A DNA stretch of 64,000 nt. Origin: Chryseobacterium sp. Marseille-Q5410 (lineage in GTDB: Bacteria; Bacteroidota; Bacteroidia; Flavobacteriales; Weeksellaceae). Of the stretch, positions 44,060 through 53,171 are shown piece after piece. Position 1 is the first letter of the stretch; the number at the start of each line of letters is the position of its first letter. Where the stretch lies: positions 1,612,001-1,676,000 of the forward strand of contig CAMPOT010000001.1 of NCBI GenBank assembly GCA_946892665.1, in the 5' to 3' direction. A program made the translations under genes and the position numbers. The notes under the pieces are model-generated. The model saw only the letters and a list, made by a program, of their open reading frames with translations. It searched no databases and had not been told where the DNA came from.

Positions 44060-44929
44060 TTGAAAACCACGGAAAACATAGTGAACGATCAGGAATCAGA
44101 ACTTCAGACGATAACGGTTTATACGGAAAAAGAGGTTTATGAACATATTCCTGTGGGGCATCCCTATCGACCGAAAAAATCAGCTATTTTATTTCTTAAA
44201 AAAGGAAAAATTATACTGAAAGAACAGATCAGTGTGGTAGAAATCCATGAAAATTCGGTGGCGCTTATCGATATGAAATCGGTTTATGAACTATTGGAAA
44301 TCAGCAATGATATAGAAATCCGCTCTATTGCCTACAATCGGTCGTTTATCGAAAAAGTATCACTGAAATTAAACAGACTCAATTTATACAACAACCTTAA
44401 AAAACAACTGAGCAGAAATTTCCCTCTTAAACCGGAAGAGTTTTCCATTTTGTGGGATAACACAGAACTTCTGAGCCAAACCCTCAAATCCCAAGATAAA
44501 ATAGAGTTTTCTCAGGAAATTTGGGTGAATTATTTGTCGATCATCATCTATTTTTTAATGAGTTTTGCTCCTTTTAGCGGTTACGAGCAACAGGGCAAGA
44601 TGAGCCGTTCGCAACAGATTGTTTATGATTTTATTATGCTGGTTTCGGAGCACTATCTTACCCATAAATCCGTACAGTTTTATGCTCAAAAGTTGGGCAT
44701 ATCAATGAGGCATCTAAGCAGTGTTCTGAAACAGGAAAACGGAAAAACAGCCAACGAAATCATTTCTGAGTTTATCCTCAATGAGGCAAAAGCGCAATTA
44801 TCCGGAACCTCAAAATCCATTAATACAATAGCTGATAATTTACAGTTCAGCGACTCATATTCCTTCTCTCATTTCTTTAAAAAACATCAAAAAATTAGTC
44901 CAATACAGTATAGAAAGCAATTTTTGTGA
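44060..44929 (+). CDS. AraC-family transcriptional regulator
   Basis: A 289-aa activator. The N-terminal ~190 residues resemble a cupin-like sensor (HIPVGHPYRPKKSAILFLKK). The C-terminal AraC HTH pair lies at ~190-285: VQFYAQKLGISMRHLSSVLK, then INTIADNLQFSDSYSFSHFF and KKHQKISPIQYRKQ. The start is TTG 44060 or GTG 44081; neither has a distinctive RBS. It stands immediately before the efflux operon, whose promoter region has an inverted repeat, so it may control that operon. Confidence 0.88.
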   Translation: MKTTENIVNDQESELQTITVYTEKEVYEHIPVGHPYRPKKSAILFLKKGKIILKEQISVVEIHENSVALIDMKSVYELLEISNDIEIRSIAYNRSFIEKVSLKLNRLNLYNNLKKQLSRNFPLKPEEFSILWDNTELLSQTLKSQDKIEFSQEIWVNYLSIIIYFLMSFAPFSGYEQQGKMSRSQQIVYDFIMLVSEHYLTHKSVQFYAQKLGISMRHLSSVLKQENGKTANEIISEFILNEAKAQLSGTSKSINTIADNLQFSDSYSFSHFFKKHQKISPIQYRKQFL

Positions 44930-44961
44930 TGAAATATCGTTTTTGAACATCTTTTACTGAA

Positions 44962-45001
44962 ATTCAATCATTTGTTTGAATTTTGAACTGCCGTAATTTT
45001 G
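44962..45001 (+). promoter_or_regulatory. Promoter of the efflux operon with inverted repeat
   Basis: TTG 44972-44974, a 19-bp spacer and TAATTTTG 44994-45001 fit the Bacteroidota promoter. ATTCAA (44962-44967) and TTGAAT (44976-44981) form an inverted repeat around the -33 element, a possible site for the AraC or TetR protein. The ATG is 13 bp after the -7 box. Confidence 0.6.
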
Positions 45002-45014
45002 TCCCATAAAATCA

Positions 45015-46340
45015 ATGGAACAAATGAAAAGTTCAAAGAGCATTCAGTTTATAACGGTATTTTCTATTTTTCTCTCGTGCGGGTCCGTATTTGGCCAGGC
45101 GCAGAAAGAATTAAATATCTCTCAGGCAATCAATCTTGCACTAGAAAATCACCAGCAATTAAAGATTTCTTCTGTAAGCAAAGAAATTGCAGAACAACAG
45201 ACCAGAGTGGCAAAACTGCAGCAGCTGCCCAATGCCACCGCTTCCGCCACTGCAGGGTACATCGGTGATGTGCTTATTCTGGACAAAGACTTCACAAAAG
45301 TGACCACCAAGGATATGCCGCATTTTGGAAATTCTTATGCTGTGCAGGCATCACAATTACTTTATAAAGGCGGACTCGTAAAAAAATCAATAGAACTTAT
45401 GGGAATCCGCGAGCAGCTTGCGGAACTGGATGAGGTGAAGGACCAACAGTCCATCAAATTCCTTGTCATCTCAAACTATCTGGATCTTTGCAAATTGATT
45501 AATCAGGAAAAAGTTTATCAGAACAACAGAAAACTGGCCCAGATTCGCCTAGAGAATGTAAGAAAGTATTACAAGCAAGGAATGATTACCCGAAATGAGG
45601 TCATTCGTGGTGAACTGGCTCTGCAGAATATAGATCAGGCAATCCTTGTGGTAAAAAACAATATTGCCATTCTAGATTATAATCTTTCCATTGCATTGGG
45701 ACTTCCTGATGATACCTCCATCATCCCTACAGAAAGCATTACGGAAAAATTACTGGAAGGGGACAAAAATTATTATTTTGATGTTGCTTACCAGAGCCAT
45801 CCCCAGCTAACTTCCATGAAGAAGAATGTAGAGCTGGCCGATAAAAACATAGAGATCATCAATACCGATAAATACCCTGCACTTTCAGCAATCGGTGGCT
45901 ACAATATGCAGCGACCGATAACCAACGTGAGCCCGGTTTTGGATATGTACTCCAATTCGTGGCAAGTAGGTCTTTCATTAAATTATAATATAGACAATCT
46001 CTACAAAACCAAAGAAAAATTAAAACTGGGCAATTTGCAAAAAACGCAGTTGATGTAGACTACCGTTTTGATGAAACAAAACATTCAAATGGGGGTAAAT
46101 GCTGCCTATGTCAAATATCAGGAAGCCGTACAAAATGCCAATATCTTGATGGAAAGCCAACGCCTTGCTCAAGAAAATTATAAGATAGTGGAGGCTAAAT
46201 ATTTAAATCAACTGGCCATTCAGGCTGAAATGACCGATGCCACCAATGCCAAGCTGGAAGCAGAACTGCAATATGCCAATGCAGAGATCAATGTCTTATA
46301 CCAATATTATAATCTCATAAAAACAACAGGAACACTATAA
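45015..46340 (+). pseudogene. TolC-family outer-membrane efflux gene with an amber stop
   Basis: Outer-membrane factor of a tripartite pump. Signal peptide at the start (IQFITVFSIFLSCGSVFGQ), then two OEP repeats (LNISQAINLALENHQQLKIS; later SYLDLCKL, NIQMGVNAAYVKYQEAVQNA and YLNQLAIQAEMTDATNAKLE). At 46056-46058 TAG interrupts the same frame after GNLQKTQLM, and the frame continues TTVLMKQNIQ to the normal C-terminus at 46340. A single substitution (GAG or CAG to TAG) would explain it. The full product would be ~441 aa; the first part of 347 aa lacks the last helices of the barrel-tunnel and should not fold into a trimer. Confidence 0.85.
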
Positions 46341-46341
46341 C

Positions 46342-47463
46342 ATGGAAAATACAGAAAATAAAGAAATGCCGAAAGATAAAAAAGCAAAAGATTCGGGAAT
46401 CGAGATCAATCCAAAACAGGCGGTCACTAAAAAAGGGATAAAAAAGGCCGTAATCGTCAATGTATTAACATTTGTGGTGATCGCCCTTTGTTTTTACTGG
46501 CTGATTGCCAAATATTTTCATATTGGCGACAAGGACTATACGGAATCTGCACAGGTCGAGGAATTTATCAATCCCATCAATACTAGAGTGTCTGCCTACA
46601 TCAAAGAAATCAAATTTATAGAGCACCAACAGGTAAAAAAAGGGGATACGCTGGTTATTTTGGACAACAGGGAAATCCTTACCCAGGTAGGGCAGGCCGA
46701 GGCAGCATATATGGCGGCAGCCGCTTCAAGAAATATGACATCGTCTTCCGTGAATACAGTTTCCAATAACGTAGCGGTGATGAATGCCAATATTGAAGGG
46801 GCAAAAGCAAGGCTGTGGAATGTGGAACAAAATTTAAGACGTTATAAAAATCTACTTCAAGCAGAGGCCGTTACCCAGCAGCAATATGATCAGGTAAAAA
46901 CGGAATATGACGCGACAAAAGCAGCTTATGAATCCTTATTAGGACAGAAAAATACCACCAAACTTTCCGTTTCGGAAGTACAGACAAGATTGGGGTTGAA
47001 TGACGCAGACATCCAACGAACCAAGTCGGCTTTGGATATGGCAAGGCTCAATCTTTCCTATACCGTTATTACCGCACCTTACGATGGGGTGATGGGTAGA
47101 AGACTCATCAATGAAGGCCAGCTTCTGCAACCCGGGCAACAGGTAGCGACTATCGTACTGAACGGCCAGAAATGGGTAACCGCCAATTTCCTCGAATCCC
47201 AGATGCCTAAAATAAAACTAGGCTCAAAAATAAAAATGAAGGCAGACGCCTTGGGCGGACAGGAATTTGAAGGAGTTGTTACAGCCGTTTCAGCAGCAAC
47301 CGGAGCGAAATATTCTAGTGTTCCTGTTGATAATTCCACCGGAAATTTTGTTAAAGTACAGCAGCGTATTCCTGTAAGAATTGAATTTACCGAAGCCAAC
47401 AAGAAAGAAAATGTTGAAAAGCTGAAAGCAGGGATGAATATGAACATCCAGCTGAAAGATTAA
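46342..47463 (+). CDS. HlyD/EmrA-family membrane fusion protein
   Basis: Periplasmic adaptor of 373 aa. A cytosolic Lys-rich N-terminus is followed by one membrane helix (~36-58, AVIVNVLTFVVIALCFYWLI). A biotinyl-lipoyl half (VSAYIKEIKFIEHQQVKKGD), a coiled-coil hairpin (~110-210) and the second half (LNLSYTVITAPYDGVMGRRL) follow, then a beta-barrel (VTANFLESQMPKIKLGSKIK). This is the EmrA type. It starts 1 bp after the TolC-like gene and 21 bp precede the transporter gene. Confidence 0.92.
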   Translation: MENTENKEMPKDKKAKDSGIEINPKQAVTKKGIKKAVIVNVLTFVVIALCFYWLIAKYFHIGDKDYTESAQVEEFINPINTRVSAYIKEIKFIEHQQVKKGDTLVILDNREILTQVGQAEAAYMAAAASRNMTSSSVNTVSNNVAVMNANIEGAKARLWNVEQNLRRYKNLLQAEAVTQQQYDQVKTEYDATKAAYESLLGQKNTTKLSVSEVQTRLGLNDADIQRTKSALDMARLNLSYTVITAPYDGVMGRRLINEGQLLQPGQQVATIVLNGQKWVTANFLESQMPKIKLGSKIKMKADALGGQEFEGVVTAVSAATGAKYSSVPVDNSTGNFVKVQQRIPVRIEFTEANKKENVEKLKAGMNMNIQLKD

Positions 47464-47484
47464 TGTTAAAAAAAAGAAAATACA

Positions 47485-49074
47485 ATGAGCCAATATAATC
47501 AGGGATTATTTCACAGCTGGGTTCCCAAGCCTATCATGCTTTTGCTTATAATGGTGATATCCATTGTACTTTTCGGAGTAACGGCGGTTTATACATCCAA
47601 TATACCCTTTTTGGTTGGTGCAACTGGTGCGCTTACAGAAGATTATATGTGGGCCTATTACGCAGGTGTTATCGGGATGGGATTGGCCATGCCACTGGTG
47701 ATACGGCTGAAAGCCCGTTTCCGAACCAAAGAAATCATGGTAACTACGCTTACGGGAATGGCTTTTTTGTTTGTGGTAATGGGGAATACGGACCAACCGG
47801 AAATTATTATTGGAGCCTCTTTTCTGATCAGTTTTTTAAGAATGGTAGGAATGATGGAGGTAATCCTGCCCCTAATGTTTATTTTGGGTGCAGACGGCAA
47901 CCGCGGAAGGTTTTATGCGGTATTTTATACAGGAGTTCTTGGCATCACCCAGGTTTCCTCTTATTATGTAGCTTCTTTGTCGATGGAGTACAGTTGGCAG
48001 TACGCTTATCTGCTTATTGCTGCAGTTTGCCTTGCAACAGCATTGATATGTGTGGTTTTTCAGCATAATCAGCGATTTATGAAAAAAGTGCCATTACATT
48101 ACATCGATTGGCTTGGGATGCTGCTCTTTGTCATCAGTTTTATGTTTCTGGGCTATATTTTTTCTTTCGGGAAACAACAAGCCTGGTTTGCATCAGACAA
48201 AATAAAGTGGGCTACCATTGCCTTTTCCGTCACCTTTTTATTATTTATTCTGAGAATGCAAATTATAAAAAGACCATTTATATCCCTTAAGGCATTTTCC
48301 AAAAGCAATGTACGCCATGGGATGCTGATGCTCCTTTTTCTTGGGATGTATTTAGGAACCACCACGCTCCAAAATATCTTTGCTGTCGGCGTTTTGGGCT
48401 ATAATCATTTGTCGAATGCTTCGTTAAACCTCATGATATTTCCGGGACTGTTGATCGGCGCGGTGGTTTCTGCAAAGTGGTTCAACCAATCAATGCATAT
48501 TAGAATGCTGATGTTTACAGGTTTTGCAGCATATTTAATGTACGTTATCGTGATGTACTTTTCTATGGTTCCGGAATTTAACTACGCAAGTTGGCTGCTG
48601 CCTATGTTTTTCAAAGGCTACGGCATGGGAGTACTGTTTATCGTGATCTGGTATTATACTTTTGATAAGCTGGGAATGACGGAACTGCTGTCTGCAATCG
48701 GCATTATTGTAGTGTGGCGTACCTTTATTACTGTTGGGATATTTTCGGCACTTTTTTCCTGGATGCAGTATCAGCTGCAGCTTCAGAGCCTCGGTAATCT
48801 GGCGGTGTATCTGGACGATGTTACCTTGCTCAGTCCCGGTAGCGGAGTTAACCTTAGAAGCATTCAGATTAATGCGGTTCTTGCTGCCAATAAAACGCTT
48901 TACGGCTATATTATTTTGGCGGGAATGGGCGTGTTGGTTTACGTGCTGTTCCATCATTTTGGTAAAATAAGATATAGGCTTTTACGAATCCGAATCGACA
49001 GGGCCGGCAAACTATGGATGAGTAGAAAAAACCTAAGACGAATGCAAAAAGAATTGGAAACAGGAGAAATTTAG
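47485..49074 (+). CDS. MFS drug-efflux transporter (EmrB/QacA-like)
   Basis: Inner-membrane proton-drug antiporter of 529 aa with about 14 hydrophobic helices. MFS-like features: an early WAYYAGVIGMGLAMPLVIRL with RLKARFRTKE loop between helices 2 and 3, and a basic C-terminal tail. It is distant from E. coli EmrB but sits in the same gene order: outer-membrane factor, adaptor, transporter. The substrate is unknown. The last gene of the operon, or followed by the TetR gene 26 bp on. Confidence 0.88.
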   Translation: MSQYNQGLFHSWVPKPIMLLLIMVISIVLFGVTAVYTSNIPFLVGATGALTEDYMWAYYAGVIGMGLAMPLVIRLKARFRTKEIMVTTLTGMAFLFVVMGNTDQPEIIIGASFLISFLRMVGMMEVILPLMFILGADGNRGRFYAVFYTGVLGITQVSSYYVASLSMEYSWQYAYLLIAAVCLATALICVVFQHNQRFMKKVPLHYIDWLGMLLFVISFMFLGYIFSFGKQQAWFASDKIKWATIAFSVTFLLFILRMQIIKRPFISLKAFSKSNVRHGMLMLLFLGMYLGTTTLQNIFAVGVLGYNHLSNASLNLMIFPGLLIGAVVSAKWFNQSMHIRMLMFTGFAAYLMYVIVMYFSMVPEFNYASWLLPMFFKGYGMGVLFIVIWYYTFDKLGMTELLSAIGIIVVWRTFITVGIFSALFSWMQYQLQLQSLGNLAVYLDDVTLLSPGSGVNLRSIQINAVLAANKTLYGYIILAGMGVLVYVLFHHFGKIRYRLLRIRIDRAGKLWMSRKNLRRMQKELETGEI

Positions 49075-49100
49075 CAAAGCACAAGCTTAAATGATAAGAT

Positions 49101-49763
49101 ATGAAATATTCAGGTACTGATAATACGGAAAAAAGAATAGAAACCGCGACAATACAGTTATTTTTCACCCGCGGAGTTGATGCTGTTTCTATACGGGACA
49201 TTGCCAAAGCTGCAGAATGCAACAGTTCAATGATCCACTATTATTTCAGGACAAAAGAAAAATTATTATACTTCATTGCTGAACGTACTACGGCTGATAC
49301 CGTCTCCATTATGGATGAGGAAATTAAACAAAAAAAATCTTCTGAACAGCTCAATGCTTTTATCGATAAGTTTTTTAACTGGGCTCTTTTGAACCGATAT
49401 GGATTTGATGTATTGTTTATAAATGGCATCTCTGGATATAAAGAATGCCTGTCGGATCTGATAAGGGAAAGAAGGGAGGTGGTATTCTCACAATATAAGA
49501 AAATTATAAAGCTATTATTTGCGATAAATGATCAGGAGCTACTTTTTTCATTTTATACTTTTTTAGGTACGATTAAAATGTACTTGCTTCTCGCTCCAGA
49601 AGGGGAAAAGAATCACTTGGAACAAAAAAATGAATTCAGGAAATATTTGCATAAGGTAATGGATAAAACAACCGGCGTATATCCTGAACAGTTTGCTTGT
49701 GCCCTTTTTGGATGCAGCATTAGAACTTTGGGGGAAAGGCGTGGCAGATCCACAAATCATTGA
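49101..49763 (+). CDS. TetR-family regulator with a foreign C-terminal tail
   Basis: Repressor-type protein. The N-terminal HTH is intact: RIETATIQLFFTRGVDAVSI, RDIAKAAECNSSMIHYYF, RTKEKLLYFIAE. The ligand domain runs to about residue 188 (KYLHKVMDKTT). The last ~30 residues (from GVYPEQFACALFGCS) are an out-of-frame reading of the 3-hydroxyacyl-CoA dehydrogenase fragment that begins here, so the natural end has been replaced. Placed after the transporter gene, it is a likely local regulator of the pump if it still folds. Confidence 0.82.
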   Translation: MKYSGTDNTEKRIETATIQLFFTRGVDAVSIRDIAKAAECNSSMIHYYFRTKEKLLYFIAERTTADTVSIMDEEIKQKKSSEQLNAFIDKFFNWALLNRYGFDVLFINGISGYKECLSDLIRERREVVFSQYKKIIKLLFAINDQELLFSFYTFLGTIKMYLLLAPEGEKNHLEQKNEFRKYLHKVMDKTTGVYPEQFACALFGCSIRTLGERRGRSTNH

Positions 49764-50010
49764 TAAAACCTGGATGGTGGCTACCGGAGCTCCGCTTGGG
49801 CCATTTGGATTTATTGATCTTATAGGAATCAATACCGCTTTTAATGTTCGAAAAATGAAAGCTGATGCTACACAAGACCCGGTAAAGATATTAACAGTGA
49901 AGAGGCTCAAAGAAGAATTCCTGGATTTGGGTAAGTTGGGTACATCCTCTGGCGAAGGTTTTTATCAATATCCCAATCCGGCGTATAAGGACAAAGATTT
50001 TCTAAAATAA
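49672..50010 (+). pseudogene. 3' fragment of a 3-hydroxyacyl-CoA dehydrogenase gene
   Basis: In the frame beginning near 49672, PAYILNSLLVPFLDAALELW, then GVADPQIIDKTWMVATGAPL, GPFGFIDLIGINTAFNV and LGTSSGEGFYQYPNPAYKDK-DFLK to the stop. This is the C-terminal domain of 3-hydroxyacyl/3-hydroxybutyryl-CoA dehydrogenase. The NAD-binding N-terminal two thirds are absent; TetR coding sequence lies there instead. Overlaps the TetR frame by ~90 bp. Confidence 0.85.
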
Positions 50011-50106
50011 AGTAATATTTGCAAATTTTTAAATAGAAAACCATTTTTAAATCCATCAATTTTTCTAAATTTATCGATCTTAGAGCAATCTTAAAATTTA
50101 AAAACA

Positions 50107-50550
50107 ATGAACAACGTCAATACCGAGAATTACAAATTTGCTATGCCGCTAAGCATCAGATGGAATGATCTGGATCCGCTTGCCCATGTAAACAATGTGT
50201 ATTATTTTGAATATTTCCAAATCGGACGCGGCCATTATATGCACGCCGTAAGCCAACAGTGGGACTGGCAGAAATACATGTTTGTGATTGCCCACATAGA
50301 ATGTGATTATTTAAAGGAACTGTCTTTGTCGGCAACAAATCCTACCATCAAAATGCGGACTTCCTCTTTGGGAAATAAAAGTTTTGAAATCGAATACCTG
50401 ATAACGAGTACCGCCAAAGACGGCTCAGAAATCCTGCACGCCAAAGGCAAAAGTGTTCAGGTAATGATAGACATCGCAGTGAAGAAACCTATTGAACTTC
50501 CCGAATGGTTGCGAAAAGATATCACTGCTTATGAGCCTGCACTCGATTAA
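50107..50550 (+). CDS. Hotdog-fold acyl-CoA thioesterase (4HBT/YbgC-like)
   Basis: A 147-aa single-domain thioesterase. The characteristic opening IRWNDLDPLAHVNNVYYFEY carries the Asp of the 4-hydroxybenzoyl-CoA thioesterase family active site, followed by the long helix and strands to VQVMIDIAVKKPIELPEWL. Cytosolic. Substrate unknown; the preceding fragment of a beta-oxidation gene hints at a former fatty-acid locus. Confidence 0.87.
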   Translation: MNNVNTENYKFAMPLSIRWNDLDPLAHVNNVYYFEYFQIGRGHYMHAVSQQWDWQKYMFVIAHIECDYLKELSLSATNPTIKMRTSSLGNKSFEIEYLITSTAKDGSEILHAKGKSVQVMIDIAVKKPIELPEWLRKDITAYEPALD

Positions 50551-50763
50551 TTCGTCAATAAATATATTTGAAATGCAGCGAATTTTAAATTAATTCGGAG
50601 AAGCCAGTGAAACACCGTTTTTAACTTTCAAAAAGAACTAGGGTCGAAGTGCCTTTATCCTGGGCTTTGACTGGGCTTTGCCTGCCTTCATCCTAGGCTT
50701 TGAATTTCTTCAAAGATGGCCTTTATTTTTTAAGTAAAAAAGCACAAGTTTCTCCAAATACTC

Positions 50764-50801
50764 AAACAGATCATCGGGCATTTCGATGATCTGTTTTTTT
50801 T
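50764..50801 (+). terminator. Strong Rho-independent terminator
   Basis: Perfect 13-bp stem AAACAGATCATCG / CGATGATCTGTTT with a 7-nt loop, followed by a T run. It lies 214 bp after the thioesterase gene, with no gene in between. Confidence 0.85.
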
Positions 50802-51378
50802 GAAGAATTGTTTTAATGGGTTCAAAAAATAGGGATCGTATCAAATCATACGCTCAACAATCCGTCCACCCAATACCATATCAGATATAATGATAGTGTA
50901 AGTGGCTTCTACTTCTGAAAAGAAAATAGAATTTTTTTAAACGTTTACCGGAAATGAGATACTGCCTCATTCCATTTGCTATGTTTAGCCAGCGAAATCC
51001 TTTCAGCAATCTAGCAATTCTGAGTGTTTCTTAAGGTGAAAACAAATGCATAAAAATCATGAAAAAAACAGCATCTGAATTGATCTTCTTATGCCTTCGA
51101 AATTGTTGATTAGAACAATGTTATCGAGGTTATTAGGAATTTATTTTTTAAGAAAAAACTCTATAACAGACTGTTTTTTTAGAGTGTTTAAATTTAATTA
51201 ATTAATAATCAGTATTTTAAACATTAATGTTTAACGGGTTTTAGTGGTTTAGTGGTTTTTTTCTATGTTTTGCCAAAAAAACTTAGTTGCATTGCGAGGT
51301 CTGTGTGAATGTGGAAAACTTTTTCTTCAAAAACGCTGTATTCATCGTGGTTGGCTATGAAAAACTATATGAAATTCA

Positions 51379-51386
51379 TATATTTG
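51379..51386 (+). promoter_or_regulatory. -7 promoter element before the small HTH gene
   Basis: TATATTTG, exact consensus, 80 bp before the start at 51467. The nearest TTG (51351-51353) is 25 bp upstream, wider than usual. Confidence 0.35.
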
Positions 51387-51466
51387 TGTATAAACCAAAA
51401 AGAAACCATTGATAAATAGGCCATTAGTGACCTATAGAAAAGAGTTTCTTTTGACAGATTTTTAAT

Positions 51467-51733
51467 ATGAACAGACGGAAAAAAAATGAACAAAGGCCAT
51501 CTTATCGAATACCGGATTTCGAGGACAAAACTAAAAGGCAAGCTGTAGAAAAGTTGTATTATGATACTGCTGATATGGCGACTCTTTTTAATGTTTCAGC
51601 TCGAACTCTACAACGGTGGCGGAATGAGGGTGTTTTTCCATTTAAGAGAATTCGAGGTAAAATCTATTACCTCAAAAGCAAGATCGATGAATACATGGAA
51701 AGAGAAGAAGGAGCTGACGAAGATCAGGAGTAA
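51467..51733 (+). CDS. Small helix-turn-helix DNA-binding protein
   Basis: An 88-aa protein of the excisionase/HTH_17 kind. HTH at residues ~32-75: YYDTADMATLFNVSARTLQR, WRNEGVFPFKRIRGKIYYL, KSKIDEYM. Basic N-terminus, acidic C-terminus. Proteins of this kind are regulatory or excision factors on Bacteroidota mobile elements. It is followed by a bidirectional terminator shared with the convergent DUF6266 gene. Confidence 0.82.
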   Translation: MNRRKKNEQRPSYRIPDFEDKTKRQAVEKLYYDTADMATLFNVSARTLQRWRNEGVFPFKRIRGKIYYLKSKIDEYMEREEGADEDQE

Positions 51734-51757
51734 TTTAAATGGTGAATACCAAAAATC

Positions 51758-51793
51758 AAAACCGCAGGAATGATACATTCCCGCGGTTTTTTT
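51758..51793. terminator. Bidirectional terminator
   Basis: Stem AAAACCGC...GAATG / CATTC..GCGGTTTT, with a T run on the plus strand and an A run (T on the minus strand) at the other side. Serves the HTH gene and the DUF6266 gene. Confidence 0.75.
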
Positions 51794-51816
51794 AGAGGTC
51801 AATTGGATTGATACCA

Positions 51817-52458
51817 TTATAGCAAATCCACCTTGCCTAAGTACGTGCTGTTGCACGCCTTGTCTTGTGTCGCATCCTGCAAAAATGCATACACATGAAC
51901 CGATTTTCCACTCCAGGTTGCAGGCAATGCTACGCTGGATGCTTGCGTGTCACGCTGATCCGGACCTTCCTGTACATTGAACACTCCCGATTCTTCCTCG
52001 AAAATGGCGGTACAGAAAATATCGGTGGATTTTGCCAGCGTTTCATCGCTGTTGTTGTCCCACTCGAAATTCAGGATTTCGCCTGCTGCTGCAGTAACAC
52101 TCAGATTCTGAAAACCTGTAACTTCCCCTTTGGTAACGATTACTTTGCTCATTACCAGCACGGCTTGCCCATTTTCTTCCGCTACCACTTCACGAAGCAG
52201 ATAGCTTGCTGCTAGATTCACCCGCGATTTCACTCCGGAATTTTCCCCATAGAGCCTGCTTTGCATAGCCCTAAGGGAGTTCTGAAATTTCATCGCCAGC
52301 GAAAACTTTTCCCGCTGCATCAGTTGTGCAACCGTAGGGTTGCTTCCTGATGATTTCGGACGGCTTCTGATCACGTCCATTCCGCGCCAATTTGCGCCTA
52401 CAACCGTTCCCACGGTTCCACTGAATCCTCCTAGGATTCCTTTCTTAATTGTACCCAC
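51817..52458 (-). CDS. DUF6266-like protein
   Basis: A 213-aa protein whose N-terminus VGTIKKGILGGFSGTVGTVV-GANWRGMDVIRSRPK is the hallmark of the DUF6266 family of Bacteroidota; function unknown. A helical middle (VAQLMQREKFSLAMKFQNSL) is followed by a beta-rich Ig-like half. GTG 52458 is chosen because it begins the conserved motif and lies 26 bp after an exact promoter; upstream codons in the frame run through the promoter. No signal peptide. Stand-alone gene with its own promoter and terminator. Confidence 0.75.
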   Translation of the reverse strand: MGTIKKGILGGFSGTVGTVVGANWRGMDVIRSRPKSSGSNPTVAQLMQREKFSLAMKFQNSLRAMQSRLYGENSGVKSRVNLAASYLLREVVAEENGQAVLVMSKVIVTKGEVTGFQNLSVTAAAGEILNFEWDNNSDETLAKSTDIFCTAIFEEESGVFNVQEGPDQRDTQASSVALPATWSGKSVHVYAFLQDATQDKACNSTYLGKVDLL

Positions 52459-52483
52459 TTTGTATTTATTTAAAGGTTCGATA

Positions 52484-52563
52484 CAAAAGTAAAACATTAA
52501 ATAACACAATGCAAGTATTTAATAATCAGTGACTTAAACTTACATAGTTTGACGTAGTTTGAC
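52484..52563 (-). promoter_or_regulatory. Promoter of the DUF6266 gene with upstream direct repeat
   Basis: Minus strand: TTG (52512-52514), 20-bp spacer, TACTTTTG (52484-52491), an exact match. Further upstream the 9-mer TAGTTTGAC (plus strand) occurs at 52545-52553 and 52555-52563, spaced 10 bp, one helical turn, as for an activator site. Confidence 0.6.
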
Positions 52564-53171
52564 TTTTATTTTCGTTTTTTTTCTTAGTATTTCTTTTTGT
52601 TTCCCCAATAGTTCCTTGTTGACTTTCCGAGTACCAAACTGGCTATCGAATTCTTTCATTGTAAGTGCGTTTCCACTAACGTCTGTCCCTATCCTAGATC
52701 ATCCTTTTTTTTCGGTGAGTGTCTTTGTTTGTGCCGGAATATCATCTTCTTTCATCGAAATTCATTGGTGGTCTTTCAAAGTCTTTCCATTTCTGCTGTC
52801 GTCATGTATTGTTGCAGTATTTCATGAAATGTCATTGAATGTCTATCCTTGTCACTTCCTTTCGCTTATTTACTTCCGTATTTCGGGCTTTGTTGCGGAA
52901 TTGTTTGGGAATCCTTGCGGTTTGTTTCCGAAAAGAGGCTTTTTTGGGAAGGAATCCGCAAGAAGGGTACAGGGAATTTGCAAGGGAAATAGCGAAATGG
53001 GTAGAGTAGGGATAAGATTAAATCCGAGCAACTTTAATATAATAGAGTTTACGATTTAGATTCTAAAATGAAGAGTTTGCTAAGTATTTATGGACATACA
53101 TCTAGAGGTCTACCAGAACAACTTAATGTAGAATTAATACTCTAAATTTAAACTGTCTAAAAGAAGCAGCC
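52564..53171. other. Intergenic region without a supported gene
   Basis: A 166-codon frame on the plus strand (52559-53059) has a composition very rich in Phe and Ser, no recognisable domain and overlaps the operator repeats; it is probably not real. On the minus strand a 39-codon frame near 52540-52659 (MKEFDSQFGTRKVNKELLGK and a Lys-rich tail) is possible but unsupported. Confidence 0.35.

Larger units (their letters stand above)
50551..51466. other. Large intergenic region without genes
   Basis: About 900 bp with no convincing reading frame. It contains short repeats (GGGCTTTG twice and TAGGCTTTG once, 50663-50702), a strong terminator (50764) and a possible promoter for the HTH gene (51379). 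AT-rich elsewhere. Confidence 0.5.

Noticed and set aside
52559..53059. 166-codon plus-strand frame between the DUF6266 gene and the type III system
   Set aside because: Phe/Ser-rich low-quality sequence, no domain, overlaps the operator repeats of the DUF6266 promoter.
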